This document shows, piece by piece, positions 34,230 to 44,860 of a stretch of DNA of 64,000 bases. Both the position numbers and the translations under genes were made by a program. The stretch is from assembly GCA_033557465.1 (NCBI GenBank), contig CM066033.1, positions 17,671,080 to 17,735,079 on the forward strand. The letters are read 5' to 3'. The notes below the pieces were generated by a model. That model saw nothing but the letters and a program-made list of their open reading frames with translations, was not told the origin of the DNA and did not search any database. Position 1 is the first letter of the stretch, and every line of letters begins with the position of its first letter. Origin of the DNA: Ichthyophis bannanicus. Taxonomy: Eukaryota > Chordata > Amphibia > Gymnophiona > Ichthyophiidae.

Positions 34230-35649
34230 TTATCCTTTTTCATGCTGAGTCTGATTGTTTAATTGTAATGAGTGATTGTCTGAGGGGCCATATGTATGGT
34301 TACTAAGGCTAGATTCAGGGAAGTATGTAGTGAACAGGTGCTGCTTTATTGCCTTCCTGAAGTGGGTTAGGTAAGTGATGTTTCGAATAGAGGTGGGGAG
34401 AGCATTCCATGCTCTGGGAGCGTAAATCGTAAAGGCCCTATTTGTTGTTGCTCTTGTGCATTTTGTTATTACTTTTGGGACCTCTAGGGTGTTTTGCATC
34501 ATGGGTCTTCTATTTCTGTTCTGTGGTACTTTATGTATCATCTTGCTGAGGGCTGTGGGGGTCAGAGTGTTTGCGGCTTTGAAAGTTAAGGTTAGAACTT
34601 TGTGGAGGGTTCTTGCTTGAACCGGTAACCAATGGAGGTTCATCAGTACTGGCGTTATGTGCTCTCTCCGTGAAGCCCCTGTTAGTACTCTTGCAGCAGT
34701 GTTCATTGCAAGCTGGAGAGGAGCTAGCGTTGCTTGAGGGAGACCGTGTAGAATTACGTTGGCATAGTCAAAATGAGGTAATATTAATGCCTGATAGATC
34801 GATCGGTAGTCGCTGAAGTCGAGTAGCGGTCGGAGATGTTTTAAGGTCTTTATTTTCATGTATACTGTTTTTACTGTGTTTTTTATGTGGGTTTTCAGAT
34901 CCAGATGTTGATCCAGTGTAACACCAAGGTAGCGGATTGTGGGTTTGGTTTTCAGTTCTGTGTTGCCGATTTTTAAAGAGAGTGGAGGGGTGAAGTCCTG
35001 GTTCCTTGAGATGAAAAGGACATCTGTTTTACTGTAGTTGATTCTCATGTTTTGTGTGCTGAACCATTCTGCTACTGCCTCAAAACATCTTGTTAGAGGG
35101 GAGAGGTCTGGTTGGTTGGTCCTGAATGGGATGTATAGGAGGATGTCATCTGCGTAGGCTAAACAGTTGACCTTGAATGAACGTGCTAGGGCACATATGG
35201 GCTGCATGTAGATGTTAAACATCAATGCAGATAGTGACGAGCCCTGTGGTACACCCTGGTTTTGTAAAAATGGTTCGGAGGTTGTGGAGCCTGACCTTAC
35301 ATGTTTGCCATCTATTAGTCAGGTATGACTTGCACCACTTTAGGGCTGTTCCCTGAATTCCTTTCTCGCTGAGGCGTTGTATGAGTATCTCGTGACTCAC
35401 CGAGTCGAAGGCCGCCGCAATGTCGAGAAATATGAGGGCGAATCCTTGATGAATTTTGTCGGTTCCAGAGACTAGATGGTCAAATAGGTTGGTGAGGAGG
35501 GTTTCAACCCCATGTGCTTCTCTGAACCCATGCTGGGAAGGATCCAGTGGGGCTTCAGTATCAATATGCTGTTGGATTTGGCGCTGTACTAACTTTTCGA
35601 TTACTTTGGCAAGCATGGGGATACTTGAAATTGGTCTGTATGATTCCAC
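34230..35649 (-). pseudogene. LINE-C reverse transcriptase
   Basis: From the minus strand: YRPISSIPMLAKVIEKLVQR, DPSQHGFREAHGVETLL, FLDIAAAFDSVSHEIL (first Asp), then after a frame break GSSLSALMFNIYMQP-like sequence and the active-site box CLAYADDILLYIPF (about 35160), followed by INYSKTDVLF and the thumb/C-terminal block WNALPTSIRNITYLTHFRKA. It ends with a stop at 34230. No RNase H is present, as is common in this LINE group. The frame change at about 35220 makes this copy inactive. Confidence 0.88.
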
Positions 35650-35786
35650 TTTCGATGGGTCCAGCTTGTTATTTTTTAGCAGTGGTCTGATAGATGTTTG
35701 TTTCAGACTTTGTGGAAACGATCCGGTTGTAAGAGATTGGTTTATTAATTTGCTCAGATATTGGCTTAAGTCGCCTCGTAACTCCT

Positions 35787-37394
35787 TTATCCATAATGCA
35801 GGGCATAGGTCATTGGGTGCGGTAGTAGGGTTGATTGCAGCGATAGTGTCTTCAATCTCTCTGCGTGATATTTTTTCAAACTTGTATAGTGGTGATGGTT
35901 GGGCAAGATATGCTGAGAGCTGTTTTCCGCGGAGTTCGAGGTTGCACCAGCCTGGGTCACTTCAGGTTGTAGGTAGTTGGTTGCAGATGTAGTAGTCTGG
36001 ACCATTTTTGACTGTAAGTAGTTGGAGTATGCCTGGGGGTGTGGCATCTGTGACTGGTCTGCAGGAGGTTCTCTTATGAGAGATTTCACTATATTGAAGA
36101 GGTCGTGGGGCTTGTTTAGTGACCGCTTCAAGATGTCGGAATGATATTGTTTCCGATTTTTTGTTAATTCATCACGGTGTACTCTTAGGTGAGCGATGTA
36201 AGTACCTTGTGCTTCCGTAGAGTGAGACCGACGCCATCTTCTCTCGAGCCTGCGCAGGCACTTGAGTGAGTCTCGGAGGTCTTTGGTATACCATGGTGCG
36301 TGCTCTCGTTTCTTTGTTGTTTTATTTGTGGCTGGTATGCATGCAATGGTCTTGAGGCTCTCGTCCCAGGTGGACACCAATGCATCTAGGTCATGTGGTA
36401 TGTTGTTGAGGAGTGGGAGGATCTTCTCTCGAAGCTCTTCTTTATTAAAGGGGCGGAAGTGCTTCAAAAAGGGTTCGTGGGCAGTGTTGGTTTTGTTGGA
36501 GTTTTTATTGTGTGTGTTAATAGGTATCTGGAATTGGATCAGGCTGTGGTCGGACCATGGCACAGGAGTTATGGTTGGTGGTATTAGTGGGGTGGTATCC
36601 TTATCCGTCTGTGGGGCGAAGATCAGGTCAAGTTTGTTTCCCTTGACGTGGGTGGGATTAATGACTAGCTGATCGTATCCTAGATCTTGTAACGCTTCTA
36701 GGAAAGCAGAGGCTTGAGATTCATGTAGCGTAGGCAGGTTGAAATCACCTAGGATCCAGTTCTGGGATCGTGGTCTGTTTGAGTTGCAGGCAAGGCCCAT
36801 TATCGTTGCAAGATCCTCTGAGGATGGTGTTGGTGCTCGGTACAGTAGGTTGATCGTGCAGGTGTCATTTGTTATGGTGAGGGAGTCCAGGTGGGCTGTG
36901 CTGGTTGAGTTGCACATCTGGAAGCCTAGGCAAGTTTTGACAAGGATGAGTGTTCCTCCTCCTCTCTGATTGGTTCTATGGCATGTGTGGACTGAAAAAC
37001 CTGTGGGTAACATCTGGTTGATGATTGCGTTGTCACATTCTGATAGCCATGTTTCTGTGATCATGATGATATCAAGATTATGGGTTGTGACCAGATCGGT
37101 AATTATTGGCCATTTTGTACGTATTGACCTTGCGTTGATGAGTGCACACTTCAGGGCTTGATGGTGTTGCTGACGGTCCAAATGTGACTTCTTGAGATGT
37201 TGAAGTGGGATGTGTAATAAATGTGAGTAAGGCGTGTCATTGGGTTCTCTTGGGAGGTGTTGGTGATTCTCTGTCCATCTTTTCCCGTCACTGTGGAGTA
37301 TTGGGATGTGGTTAGTGTTTGTGTGAAAAGCTTGGGCTGTAAGGGGGAGCCAGGAGGCTAGGTGTAGACATGCCAAGGCTAGAAATGGGTGCAT
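35787..37394 (-). CDS. LINE-C ORF, endonuclease part
   Basis: An open frame of 535 codons. It starts with a hydrophobic leader (MHPFLALACLHLASWLPLTA) and a spacer of about 60 residues. The apurinic-type endonuclease follows: ALINARSIRTKW, LDIIMITETWLSE (catalytic Glu), RGGGTLILVK, LLYRAPTPSSEDL, NWILGDFNLPTL (D/N block) and VPWSDHSLIQFQI (SDH catalytic block). The linker then ends in RKQYHSDILKRSLNKPHDLF. All key catalytic residues look present. It nicks target DNA for target-primed reverse transcription. The leader is unexpected for a nuclear enzyme. Confidence 0.85.
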   Translation of the reverse strand: MHPFLALACLHLASWLPLTAQAFHTNTNHIPILHSDGKRWTENHQHLPREPNDTPYSHLLHIPLQHLKKSHLDRQQHHQALKCALINARSIRTKWPIITDLVTTHNLDIIMITETWLSECDNAIINQMLPTGFSVHTCHRTNQRGGGTLILVKTCLGFQMCNSTSTAHLDSLTITNDTCTINLLYRAPTPSSEDLATIMGLACNSNRPRSQNWILGDFNLPTLHESQASAFLEALQDLGYDQLVINPTHVKGNKLDLIFAPQTDKDTTPLIPPTITPVPWSDHSLIQFQIPINTHNKNSNKTNTAHEPFLKHFRPFNKEELREKILPLLNNIPHDLDALVSTWDESLKTIACIPATNKTTKKREHAPWYTKDLRDSLKCLRRLERRWRRSHSTEAQGTYIAHLRVHRDELTKNRKQYHSDILKRSLNKPHDLFNIVKSLIREPPADQSQMPHPQAYSNYLQSKMVQTTTSATNYLQPEVTQAGATSNSAENSSQHILPNHHHYTSLKKYHAERLKTLSLQSTLLPHPMTYALHYG

Positions 37395-38090
37395 TTTGTG
37401 ATGTTTTTGTGAACTAGTATGTGAGCTGTTAGTTGCTGGGTAATTAGTGGGACCGGTATTGACTATTGTGCTATCTATCCGCAGTGTATAAACTTACTGT
37501 CTGGCTATGAGTAGGTATTTGGAACAATGTGGCAGCATATAAGACAGGAATAGTACAGCATCAAGCAAGCAATGAAGCACTGTGTCCGTCAGCGGATAAT
37601 GAGGCAATGTGACACTCAGCAAAGAACAAAACAGAGTAATATACTGCCAACAGTAATAATAAGTTCACACTTTTTGGGTAAGGGTGGATTACTGGCAACA
37701 GTAATGAGGTATGGCACAGTTGTCAGTAGTAGGATTAGCACTGATGCATGACAGTGGGTTTTTGGCAACAAAATAGCAGTTGAGTGATACTAGCAATAGT
37801 ATGAAATTAGCACTGATACATATAATGTAAAATCTGGCAGTCAAGTGCTACTGGCTACAGTAGTAAGATTAGCACTGATACATGCGAATGTACTGGGTAA
37901 ATATTACACATCTTATAGCATTTCGTAATACTTGCAGTTCGGGAAAGGGATCAGAGCCAGCGTGGAAATGTGTCCCAACTAGAAGTAGTTCTTGTTGATT
38001 CTTGGGGTTTTTCGAAGTGCCACCGCCTAAGGGCCACGCCAAAGGGCCCTCTGGCGAGGCCCTCAGGCGCGGGCCCGCCAGTCGCGGGCG

Positions 38091-38500
38091 CGCCTGAAGG
38101 CGCGAACTTTAAATGTTCCTTGCTGGGCCCGGATTGGGCGTCGGGTGTCAGCAGGTCCCTCCTGCTGCCGGTGGCTCGATCCCCGGGAAGGGGAGAGCTG
38201 CTGGTGGTGGTGGGGGCTCCTGGAGGTCGGCGCCTGAAGGCGCGAACTTTAAATGTTCCTTGCTGGGCCCGGATTGGGCGTCGGGTGTCAGCAGGTCCCT
38301 CCTGCTGCCGGTGGCTCGATCCCCGGGAAGGGGAGAGCTGCTGGTGGTGGTGGGGGCTCCTGGAGGTCGGCGCCTGAAGGCGCAAACTTTAAATGTTCCT
38401 TGCTGGGCCCGGATTGGGCGTCGGGTGTCAGCAGGTCCCTCCTGCTGCCGGTGGCTCGATCCCCGGGAAGGGGAGAGCTGCTGGTGGTGGTGGGGGCTCC
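38091..38500 (-). repeat. 140-bp tandem monomers at the LINE-C 5' end
   Basis: CGCCTGAAGG starts at 38091, 38231 and 38371, an exact 140-bp period. The three units are almost identical (one G/A change noticed at CGCGAAC/CGCAAAC). Each contains ATTGGGCGTCGGG and a ccgGGAAGGGGAGAGCTGCT segment. They end exactly at the junction with DIRS-2. Location and orientation fit promoter monomers like those of mouse L1, by analogy. Confidence 0.85.
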
Positions 38501-38855
38501 GGTCCGAGGCATCGAAGGCAGCAGTCATGTGTGTCGGTGAGAGACATCAGTTTCTTACACTGATCACACTTCTTGAAACCACTGGAAGCCATTGGGGAAA
38601 AACGAACCCCCGCAAGGTCAAAGGACCGGCCTTCCAGGGAAAAAGCAAAAAGGGCGCGAACGCCAGCCACGAAAGGCAAAAAACGAAAAATAGAAGACGG
38701 GCTCGATACTGGTGTACCGAACCCGGTGGGAAGGGGAACCGGCGTTGAACCGGAGAAGAACAACGAAGAAATCGCAAGAAAAAGTCAACTTTTCTGGGTG
38801 ACACGGACAGACGTCCGTTGGGCTCCACGGAAAAAGAAAGACTGAGCAAGATGGC
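38501..38855 (-). pseudogene. DIRS-2 leader and Gag N-terminus
   Basis: The ATG at 38592 on the minus strand begins MASSGFKKCDQCKKLMSLTD, then THDCCLRCLGP, matching DIRS-1 (6946) over this motif and, unlike it, without a stop. The frame is cut by LINE-C at 38500 and continues at 32820. The Cys/His pattern (C-x2-C, D-x-H-x2-C-x2-C-L-G-P) is likely zinc binding. Confidence 0.75.
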
Positions 38856-38859
38856 ACCT

Positions 38860-40399
38860 TGTCACGCCCTCTTCTTGCATATGTAGGCGGTCGCCTGGTA
38901 GAAGTGGACGTGACCACAAATTTATATCCCTTGGGTATGCTGTTGTCTATGTTCCTTGTAGTTGTGAGCCAAGACGAATACAGCCAAGGTTTTGGGGTAA
39001 CAATAAGTTTATTGTTGCACAGGAATTGATATCTACTACCCCTTTAACAGAAACAAATGGATGCTTCTCCAAACCAAAATGAAGTTACATGGTATAACAC
39101 AGTCCTCCTGATAACTCTCAGGCAAGTCCGTTCCAACAGAATAGCCAAACTTCTTTCAGCATCAAACATTAAATGCTTTTCCTATTATCCGCAGTGTCTT
39201 CATAATCAGCTTCATATAGCAGATAACACAACCGTAGTGTACTCCTAATTCACAGCTGCTTAATAGACTGAGTTTTACACTTTGGCAGCACTCAGCCTCT
39301 CTCAGTGTAAAAGCTCCCTTGCAATTAGTCAGGCTTTGTTCAGTACTTCTCAACAGCACAACGTTACAAAACTCTCACTCTTTATGGCAATAAGCGCAAT
39401 CTGGTTCCATGTCAGAGTATTCAGATCCTATCAAAGCTTCCTCAGTTTGCATAGGTTCCTCGTCTGACTCTGATATATCCTGCTTATTTACAGGAGCGTC
39501 CAGATCAACAGGCTTCCATTGCTCTAATAAAGTGCTAAGCTGTTTCCAGCTAAAGTTCTTCTTACTTGGAGGTGTAGTGGAGGAATTTAAAATACCAGAC
39601 TTCTTTAACACAGCTTTAAGGGAATCTAAAGGGCTCACCTTTTTCCTGGTACTTCTAGCTTTCACTGGCTGGGCATAAGGCAAACATTTGTCCCCAAACT
39701 GCTTCACGGATTCCCTCGTGGCAAACTGCTCAGCAGGGTTTGTTTCCAGCTCTAGTCTCTGCCGCACACAATCAGCTGACTGCTTCAAAACACCTTTGCT
39801 CCTTTCAGAACTTGAGCTACAGATATGTTGCCTGCCTTGGGAATGTTTGGACAGCTTTTTAAACGGCACTCTGTTTCTGCCTAAGCTCCCACCTGTGTAC
39901 ACAGCTTCAAGGGAAGAGTCCTCAGAAGAACTTCTCTCTCTCTCCTAGATAAGGTTTCCAACCTTTCCCTTTGAGGTTTAAAGGTTCTTCTCTCCTCCTT
40001 CTCTCTGCTGCTTGTCCAGTGATAATTCCTCTCTCTCTCAAGATGCTTTCCCAGAGGTTTCTCCAAGCACCTCTCCTGGAACTTCTCCTTCCTTTTCCTG
40101 TTCTCGGACTCTCTCTGTCTCTCTGCTGTTCCCCAGCACCTCCTCTTTTGGGGCTGTTACTTCCTGCTTAAGTGTTTGGGGCTGTCCTATGGGCTTTGAC
40201 TCCGCCCCCTTGCCTCTCACGTCAGCTCCCTTGGTTGTCATGGAGCTGAGGTGTGGCTCTCTCTCTCTACCTTTCTAAACATAGAGTTTCTCTGAGTTGG
40301 AGGTTTAACCCTTTCCTTGCCTGTACTGCTGTCTGCTTCAGGGGAAAGAAACTGCTTCAACCTCCTGTTTCTAGTGCTTAACCCCTCTGCACCCTCACA
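38860..40399 (-). mobile_element. solo LTR 'LTR-3' of the gypsy group
   Basis: On the + strand it runs from TGTCACGCCC to CCCTCACA, i.e. minus-strand TGTGAGGGTG...GGGCGTGACA. It is flanked by ACCT on both sides (38856-38859 and 40400-40403), a 4-bp target duplication. AATAAA (complement at about 39009) is present. It interrupts the DIRS-2 leader. The GCGTGACA end is shared with LTR-1. Only moderately similar to the 57-64 kb LTRs, hence a third LTR type. Confidence 0.88.
39375..39902 (-). CDS. LTR-encoded open frame, LTR-3 copy
   Basis: An open frame of 175 codons in minus orientation inside LTR-3. The upstream LTR start also reads as an open frame (CEGAEGLSTRNRRLKQF, from 40399) but in a separate piece. 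The protein is Ser/Lys-rich, then acidic near the end (ESDEEPMQTEEALIGSEYS) and finishes DMEPDCAYCHKE. The acidic EPM-block followed by D-[IM]-x-x-x-D-C resembles the ends of the LTR-1 and gypsy LTR frames. No known domain. May be a coding relic rather than an active gene. Confidence 0.5.
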   Translation of the reverse strand: MYTGGSLGRNRVPFKKLSKHSQGRQHICSSSSERSKGVLKQSADCVRQRLELETNPAEQFATRESVKQFGDKCLPYAQPVKARSTRKKVSPLDSLKAVLKKSGILNSSTTPPSKKNFSWKQLSTLLEQWKPVDLDAPVNKQDISESDEEPMQTEEALIGSEYSDMEPDCAYCHKE

Positions 40400-40403
40400 A
40401 CCT

Positions 40404-40543
40404 TTAGGCGGGAAGGGGACCGCGCATGCGTGCAGTATTCCCAAAGGCTTTCTTTGAAAACTGGGGAAAGCTCCGCACGGGGGCTCCATCGACGTCGATG
40501 TCACCCATATGTGAGGACTGACTTCCTGCTTGGTCCTGGAGAA
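40404..40543 (-). repeat. left inverted repeat of DIRS-2
   Basis: The complement of 40543-40404 begins TCTCCAGGACCAAGCAGGAA, followed by CTCACATATGGGTGACATCGACG and TTTGGGAATACTGCACGCATG. It follows the layout of the DIRS-1 left repeat at 6543-6715. It abuts LINE-K sequence at 40544. Confidence 0.8.
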
Positions 40544-41561
40544 TGAATGGAACCAGTTGAGAGTGGTACCTACGAGGCCTATGTCATGGAGTCTGTCAAG
40601 AAGGTGGTTATGAGGAAGGGAGTCAAATGCAGAGGATATATCAAGAAAGATTAGGAGACACCCTTGGGTAGGAGTTTGGATGTATGGGATTACTGTATCT
40701 AGGAGGGAGGTTAGAAGAGTTTCGACACTTTCCAAATACTGCTAGACCAGTCCAGACAAGCGGGTTGTGTCCCCCTGCCAGCAGATCCTGGAGACAGCGA
40801 CCTCTACCAAAGCTCTGATAGGTTGGAGCCTGATGATATAGTCCGACCCCTAGGGGTCTCCCTCAGTATTTCTCTGTCTCCAGCAGATCTGGTGGCTTTT
40901 GTTATTTTTCCTTCTTATCTTTAAAGTTGCTGTGATTTCCATTGAGGATCATTTCTTCCAATTTCCCTGTTGTTGCCAGAATATTAGTCTGTGCACCAGG
41001 ATGTTTCAGCCGAGCTCCTGTGGGGACACAGTTGAGCTCGCTGATTACCAGAATCCCTAGCATCTGGCCATGAGGGCTTGTTAACTGGGCAGAGGGCTCC
41101 CCAAAACCAGAATTTGCGCTGGTTTTTGGTGGTTTGGCATCAGGCACTGTTGGAAGCAGCTGTCCTTGGCTCCCTGCACTGTCGGTACTGTGAGTACAAC
41201 TTTCCCTCTCTTTCTCCCGATTTCTTCAGCTCCGTGCAGCAGATGTGCTAATTTTATCGTTTTTTATTCCCCGAGTCTTCTCTGGGGCAGTTTTCCATCA
41301 GGCTAGAATTCCCCTGACATTTTTTCGCTCAGACTTTGCTTTATTTGGGTTTGTTTTCTCTTTTTTGCTGTTTTTATTTTGCCGGCGGCCATTTTGAATC
41401 GCCATTTTAGGCGGGAAGCACATTTCTTCCTTTCAGCATAGCTCTTCTACTGCTCATTTTTGTTTATCATAGCCTGATTCACCTACAGGGGTCTCTGCTC
41501 CTTCTTTCTTTAAAAAAAAAAAAAAAAAAGGGAAAGCAGATTTTGTCTTGTTGCTGTCACC

Positions 41562-42997
41562 ATGCCTTCTTCAATGCTGCACTGCATAGTATGCCACAAG
41601 AAACAGAAGGACCTCAGGGATCGCTTATGCTCTGCTTGTTTTACCCATCCGGGGGAATCTTCAACAGCAGTGATGACTACAGATCTGTCAGTGCCTGCTC
41701 TGCCTGTCTTGGATGGTCCGTTACCTTCGTCCTCCTTGGCAGAGGCGCAAGGGGTTTGCCCTGTGCTTCCTCTAGCCATGCTGTTGCCCTCTCAGCCTGG
41801 CATGCCGTCTGAGGATCACCTTCTGGCGCTTTTTCGCCAGGCGTGGGCTCTGTGGCGTGCTGAATCGCCGACTACGGCAATGCACTGGCCCACAAGAGAA
41901 CTAAGAAATCATAAGGGCTCCCGTCCCCCGAAGGATTCACTGCTTCTGTGTGACGATGATATAGTTGCTGACTAGGATAAATCCTCTGCTGACGGCTCTG
42001 CGGAGTCCTCGGATCAGGAGGATGGGGAATATTCTCCGTTCGATTCTTAGGTTCCAGAGCAGGACAACTCCCAGGACATTCGGCTGTTTCGAAAAGAAGA
42101 GCTATCCGCTCTAATTGCTCAAGTGTCAGAGGCTCTCCGGCTTTCCACTCTGTCTGAGCCGCAGATTCCACAGCCGCAGTCTCAGCTGGATCCCATTTTG
42201 CAGGGGATTCATAAGCCTCCAAAATCTTTTCCCTTTCCTCCAGAGTTGCAACAAATGGTGTCAAGGGAATGGGATTCTCCCGACCCTCCTCTGCGCAACT
42301 CTCGCCGCCTCGGTCACTTATGTCTTGTCTCTGGAGGCTCTAGAGGGCTGGCTTGCATATCCTAAGGTCGATGTCTTAGTCTGTGGTGTTACAAAGCACA
42401 CCACTATCCCAGTGGAAGGAGGAGTGGCGCTGAAAGATCCGCAGGATCGCAACGTGGAGAACCTGCTGAAGACAGCTTTTTCATCGTCCTCTCTAGCCTT
42501 GCAAGCAACGGTGTGTGGGGGATTAACGGCTCAGGCCTTATTATGCTGGATTCAGCAGCTACCGGAAGATTCCTCTCTTAGCCGCTTGGAATCAGCTACG
42601 GCTTTCCTCGCAGACACCTTTTTATGACCTCCTGCGGCTTTCGGCTCGCTCGATTGCGGCCGTTACGGTGGCCAGACGTTGGCTGTGGCTCCATCAATGG
42701 GCGGCGGATGTAGCTTCAAAGGCTCGACTGTCAAAGTTGCTTTTTAAAGGACGTCTCCTTTTCGGTGAAGAGCTTGACAAACTGGTAAAAGATCTTGGGG
42801 AGGTTAAGCCCCAGAGGCTCTCGGAGGATAAGCCAAAGGCTTCCTTTCGCCGGTCAACTCGGGCACAGACCTTTCGCCGGTATTCCAGGGACAGGGACTC
42901 CTGGAGGTTTCGTTCCTTCAGGTCTTCCCAACCGTCGGTCCCGTCCAATCGTTATGTCCAACGGACGCAGTCCTTTCGGGGGCCAGAAAGGCTTTGA
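41562..42997 (+). pseudogene. DIRS-3 Gag-like region
   Basis: The N-terminal frame 41562-41975 starts MPSSMLHCIVCHKKQKDLRD then LCSACF, a C-x2-C...C-x2-C cluster. After a TAG and shifts come a block around 42360-42620 (VTKHTTIPVEGGVALKDPQD, then SATAFLADTF) and a basic C-terminal segment (42668-42997) with LWLHQWAADVASKARLSKL. The same blocks occur in order in the intact DIRS-4 Gag. Broken by at least three frame changes. Confidence 0.75.
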
Positions 42998-43080
42998 CTC
43001 CTTCTTTAGCTCCGGGAAGTTCCCTGGTCCCTCAAGGCCTTCCCGCTGACGGGACGGGGCGCCCACTGGAGACTTTGCCT

Positions 43081-43926
43081 CCAGTTGGAGTGAGGTTGGC
43101 TTTGTTCTCTCACAACTGGGCGCTTATCACCTCCGATCAATGGGTTCTCGACAGCATTTCTCGGGATTACGCTCTTGAATGCTGCCGGTCAATTCCCGAA
43201 GCTTTTCTGCTTTCCCCAGCAGGCTCTCCCGAGAAGAGGCGCATCGTCCTTCACACCCTGTGCCATCTTCTATCCTTAAACGCCATTTGTTCAGTACCTC
43301 GTCGCGAAAGAGGTCTCGGTCGATACTCCATTTATTTCGTGGTGCCCAAGAAAGATGGTTCGTTTCGTCCCATCCTGGACCTCAAGGGAGTGAACCGCAG
43401 CTTACGCATTCCGCACTTTCGAATGGAGACTCTTCGATCCGTGATTCAAGCAGTCCGCACGGGCGAGTTCTTAGCATCGCTCGACTTAGCGGAAGCGTAT
43501 TTCCATATTCCCATTCGAGCCGAACATCAACGTTTCCTGCAATTCTCGCTCCTAGGACAGCATTTTCAGTTCTGAGCCATGCCTTTCGGGTTGGCTAGGG
43601 CACCACGGACCTTCTCCAAGATGATGGTGGTCGTCGCGGCGGCCCTGCGCAGACGGGGCATCCGGGTACATCCCTATCTCGACGATTGGCTCATCAGGGC
43701 TGATTCCGCGTCGGAAGCGCGGGAGACGGTCGCACATGTAGTGAGCTTCTTGGAGGACCTGGGTTGGGTGATCAACCGCTCCAAAAGTTGCCTTCACCCA
43801 TCGCAGGTAATAGACTTCTTAGGGGCTCGCTTTGACACTTGCCGGGGATGGGTATTTCTCACCCCGGATCGTGTTCGGAAGCTCTCCCTGCAGCTCCGAC
43901 GGTTTCTGAGCCAGGAGGCGCCTTGA
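43081..43926 (+). pseudogene. DIRS-3 reverse transcriptase
   Basis: Sequence blocks: YSIYFVVPKKDGSFRPILDL, LDLAEAYFHIPI, FGLARAPRTFSKMMVVVAAA and active-site HPYLDDWLIRA. A TGA at 43573-43575 interrupts it just before MPFGL, where a codon for Arg or similar is expected, and a second TGA ends it at 43924-43926. The upstream part (42994-43300) carries WALITSDQWVLDSISRDYAL, a block also seen in DIRS-4. Confidence 0.85.
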
Positions 43927-43947
43927 TCATGGGACTACCTTCAGCTT

Positions 43948-44860
43948 TTGGGAACCATGGCAGCTACCATCGATCTGGTTCCCTGGGCGAGGGCTCACAT
44001 GGGTGGGTTACAGCAGGCATTTCTGTCTCGCTGGTCGCCTGTGTCGGAGGATTATCAAATTCGACTGCCTCTATTGCCGACAGTAAAGATCAGTCTTCAT
44101 TGGTGGCTCCAGACCCACAATCTTCTTCGGGGAGTACCCTTGGAGGCTCCGAACTGGGTGCTGGTCACGACAGACGCCAGTCTCTCCGGCTGGGGAGCTC
44201 ATTGCGGTTCTCACACGACGCAGGGGATTTGGTCTCCGCAAGAGGCCAGATGGTCCATTAATCGCCTCGAAACACGAGCGGTGCGCTTGGCCTTGTGGAG
44301 GTTTCAGCCTCTTCTATGGTTCCAATCGGTTCGAGTTCTCTCAGACAATGCTACTACAGTGGCCTATCTCAACCGCTAAGAGGGCACGAAATGTCCCGGT
44401 GTTTCGACGGAAATGAGTCTTCTCCTTCCGTGGGCGGAGAGACATCTTCAAGCGCTGTCGGCACAACATATCGCCGGGCTACACAATGTCAAGGCCGATT
44501 TTCTCAGCCGTCATACTCTGGATCTGGGGGAGTGGTCTCTGGCGCCAGACCCATTTCAGGCCATTGTGCACTGATGGGGTCGACCGGCGATGGATCTCAT
44601 GGCTACGGCGCAGAATGCCAAAGCGCACTTGTACTACAGCCGATGGAGAGACAGCGGGTCGCAGGGGATAGATGCTCTCTTTCATATGTGGCCGAACCGT
44701 CGTCTTCTGTATGTTTTCCCCCTGTGATCCATGATCGGCAAAGTTCTTCAGCGAGTTAGGGAGCATCGCGGTCCGGTGATTCTGGTGGCTCCGGATTGGC
44801 CTCGCAGACCGTGGTATGCGGATCTCGTCCGTCTGTCCCGAGCGTCTTTCGACTGGGGTC
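43948..44860 (+). pseudogene. DIRS-3 RNase H and Dam-like methyltransferase region
   Basis: RNase H: VLVTTDASLSGWGAH (Asp), INRLETRAVRLAL (Glu), VLSDNATTVAYLNR followed by a stop (44377-44379), and KADFLSRH. Then RPAMDLMATAQNAKAHLYYS, LLYVFPL followed by TGA (44725) and VILVAPDWPRRPWYADL, the Dam-like block. Several stops make it inactive. Confidence 0.8.

Larger units (their letters stand above)
34230..38500 (-). mobile_element. LINE-C, near full-length L2/CR1/Rex1-group LINE
   Basis: 5' monomers (38500-38091), 5' UTR (38090-37395), endonuclease ORF (37394-35787), RT (35649-34230), then 3' UTR. It sits inside the DIRS-2 Gag gene. It is the best preserved LINE in the window; one frame change between 35650 and 35790 and another at about 35220 are the main defects. 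The domain order and the ALINARSI and FLDIAAAFDSVSHEIL blocks place it in the Jockey superfamily; I cannot settle the clade by eye. Confidence 0.9.
29496..40543 (-). mobile_element. DIRS-2, minus-strand DIRS element, split and 3' truncated
   Basis: Reading on the minus strand, the left terminus and inverted repeat lie at 40543-40404 (TCTCCAGGACCAAGCAGGAA). A solo LTR interrupts it at 40399-38860. Leader and Gag N-terminus follow at 38855-38501, then a LINE cluster (38500-32821), then Gag (32820-31035), RT and RNase H (31105-29496). The element stops inside RNase H at LTR-2 and the recombinase is missing. Its Gag and RT are most like DIRS-1, so it belongs to the same lineage, distinct from DIRS-3 and DIRS-4. 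Confidence 0.85.

Noticed and set aside
38091..38540. Overlapping Gly/Arg/Ala-rich frames on both strands
   Set aside because: Generated by the 140-bp LINE monomers; the same peptide recurs with every unit.
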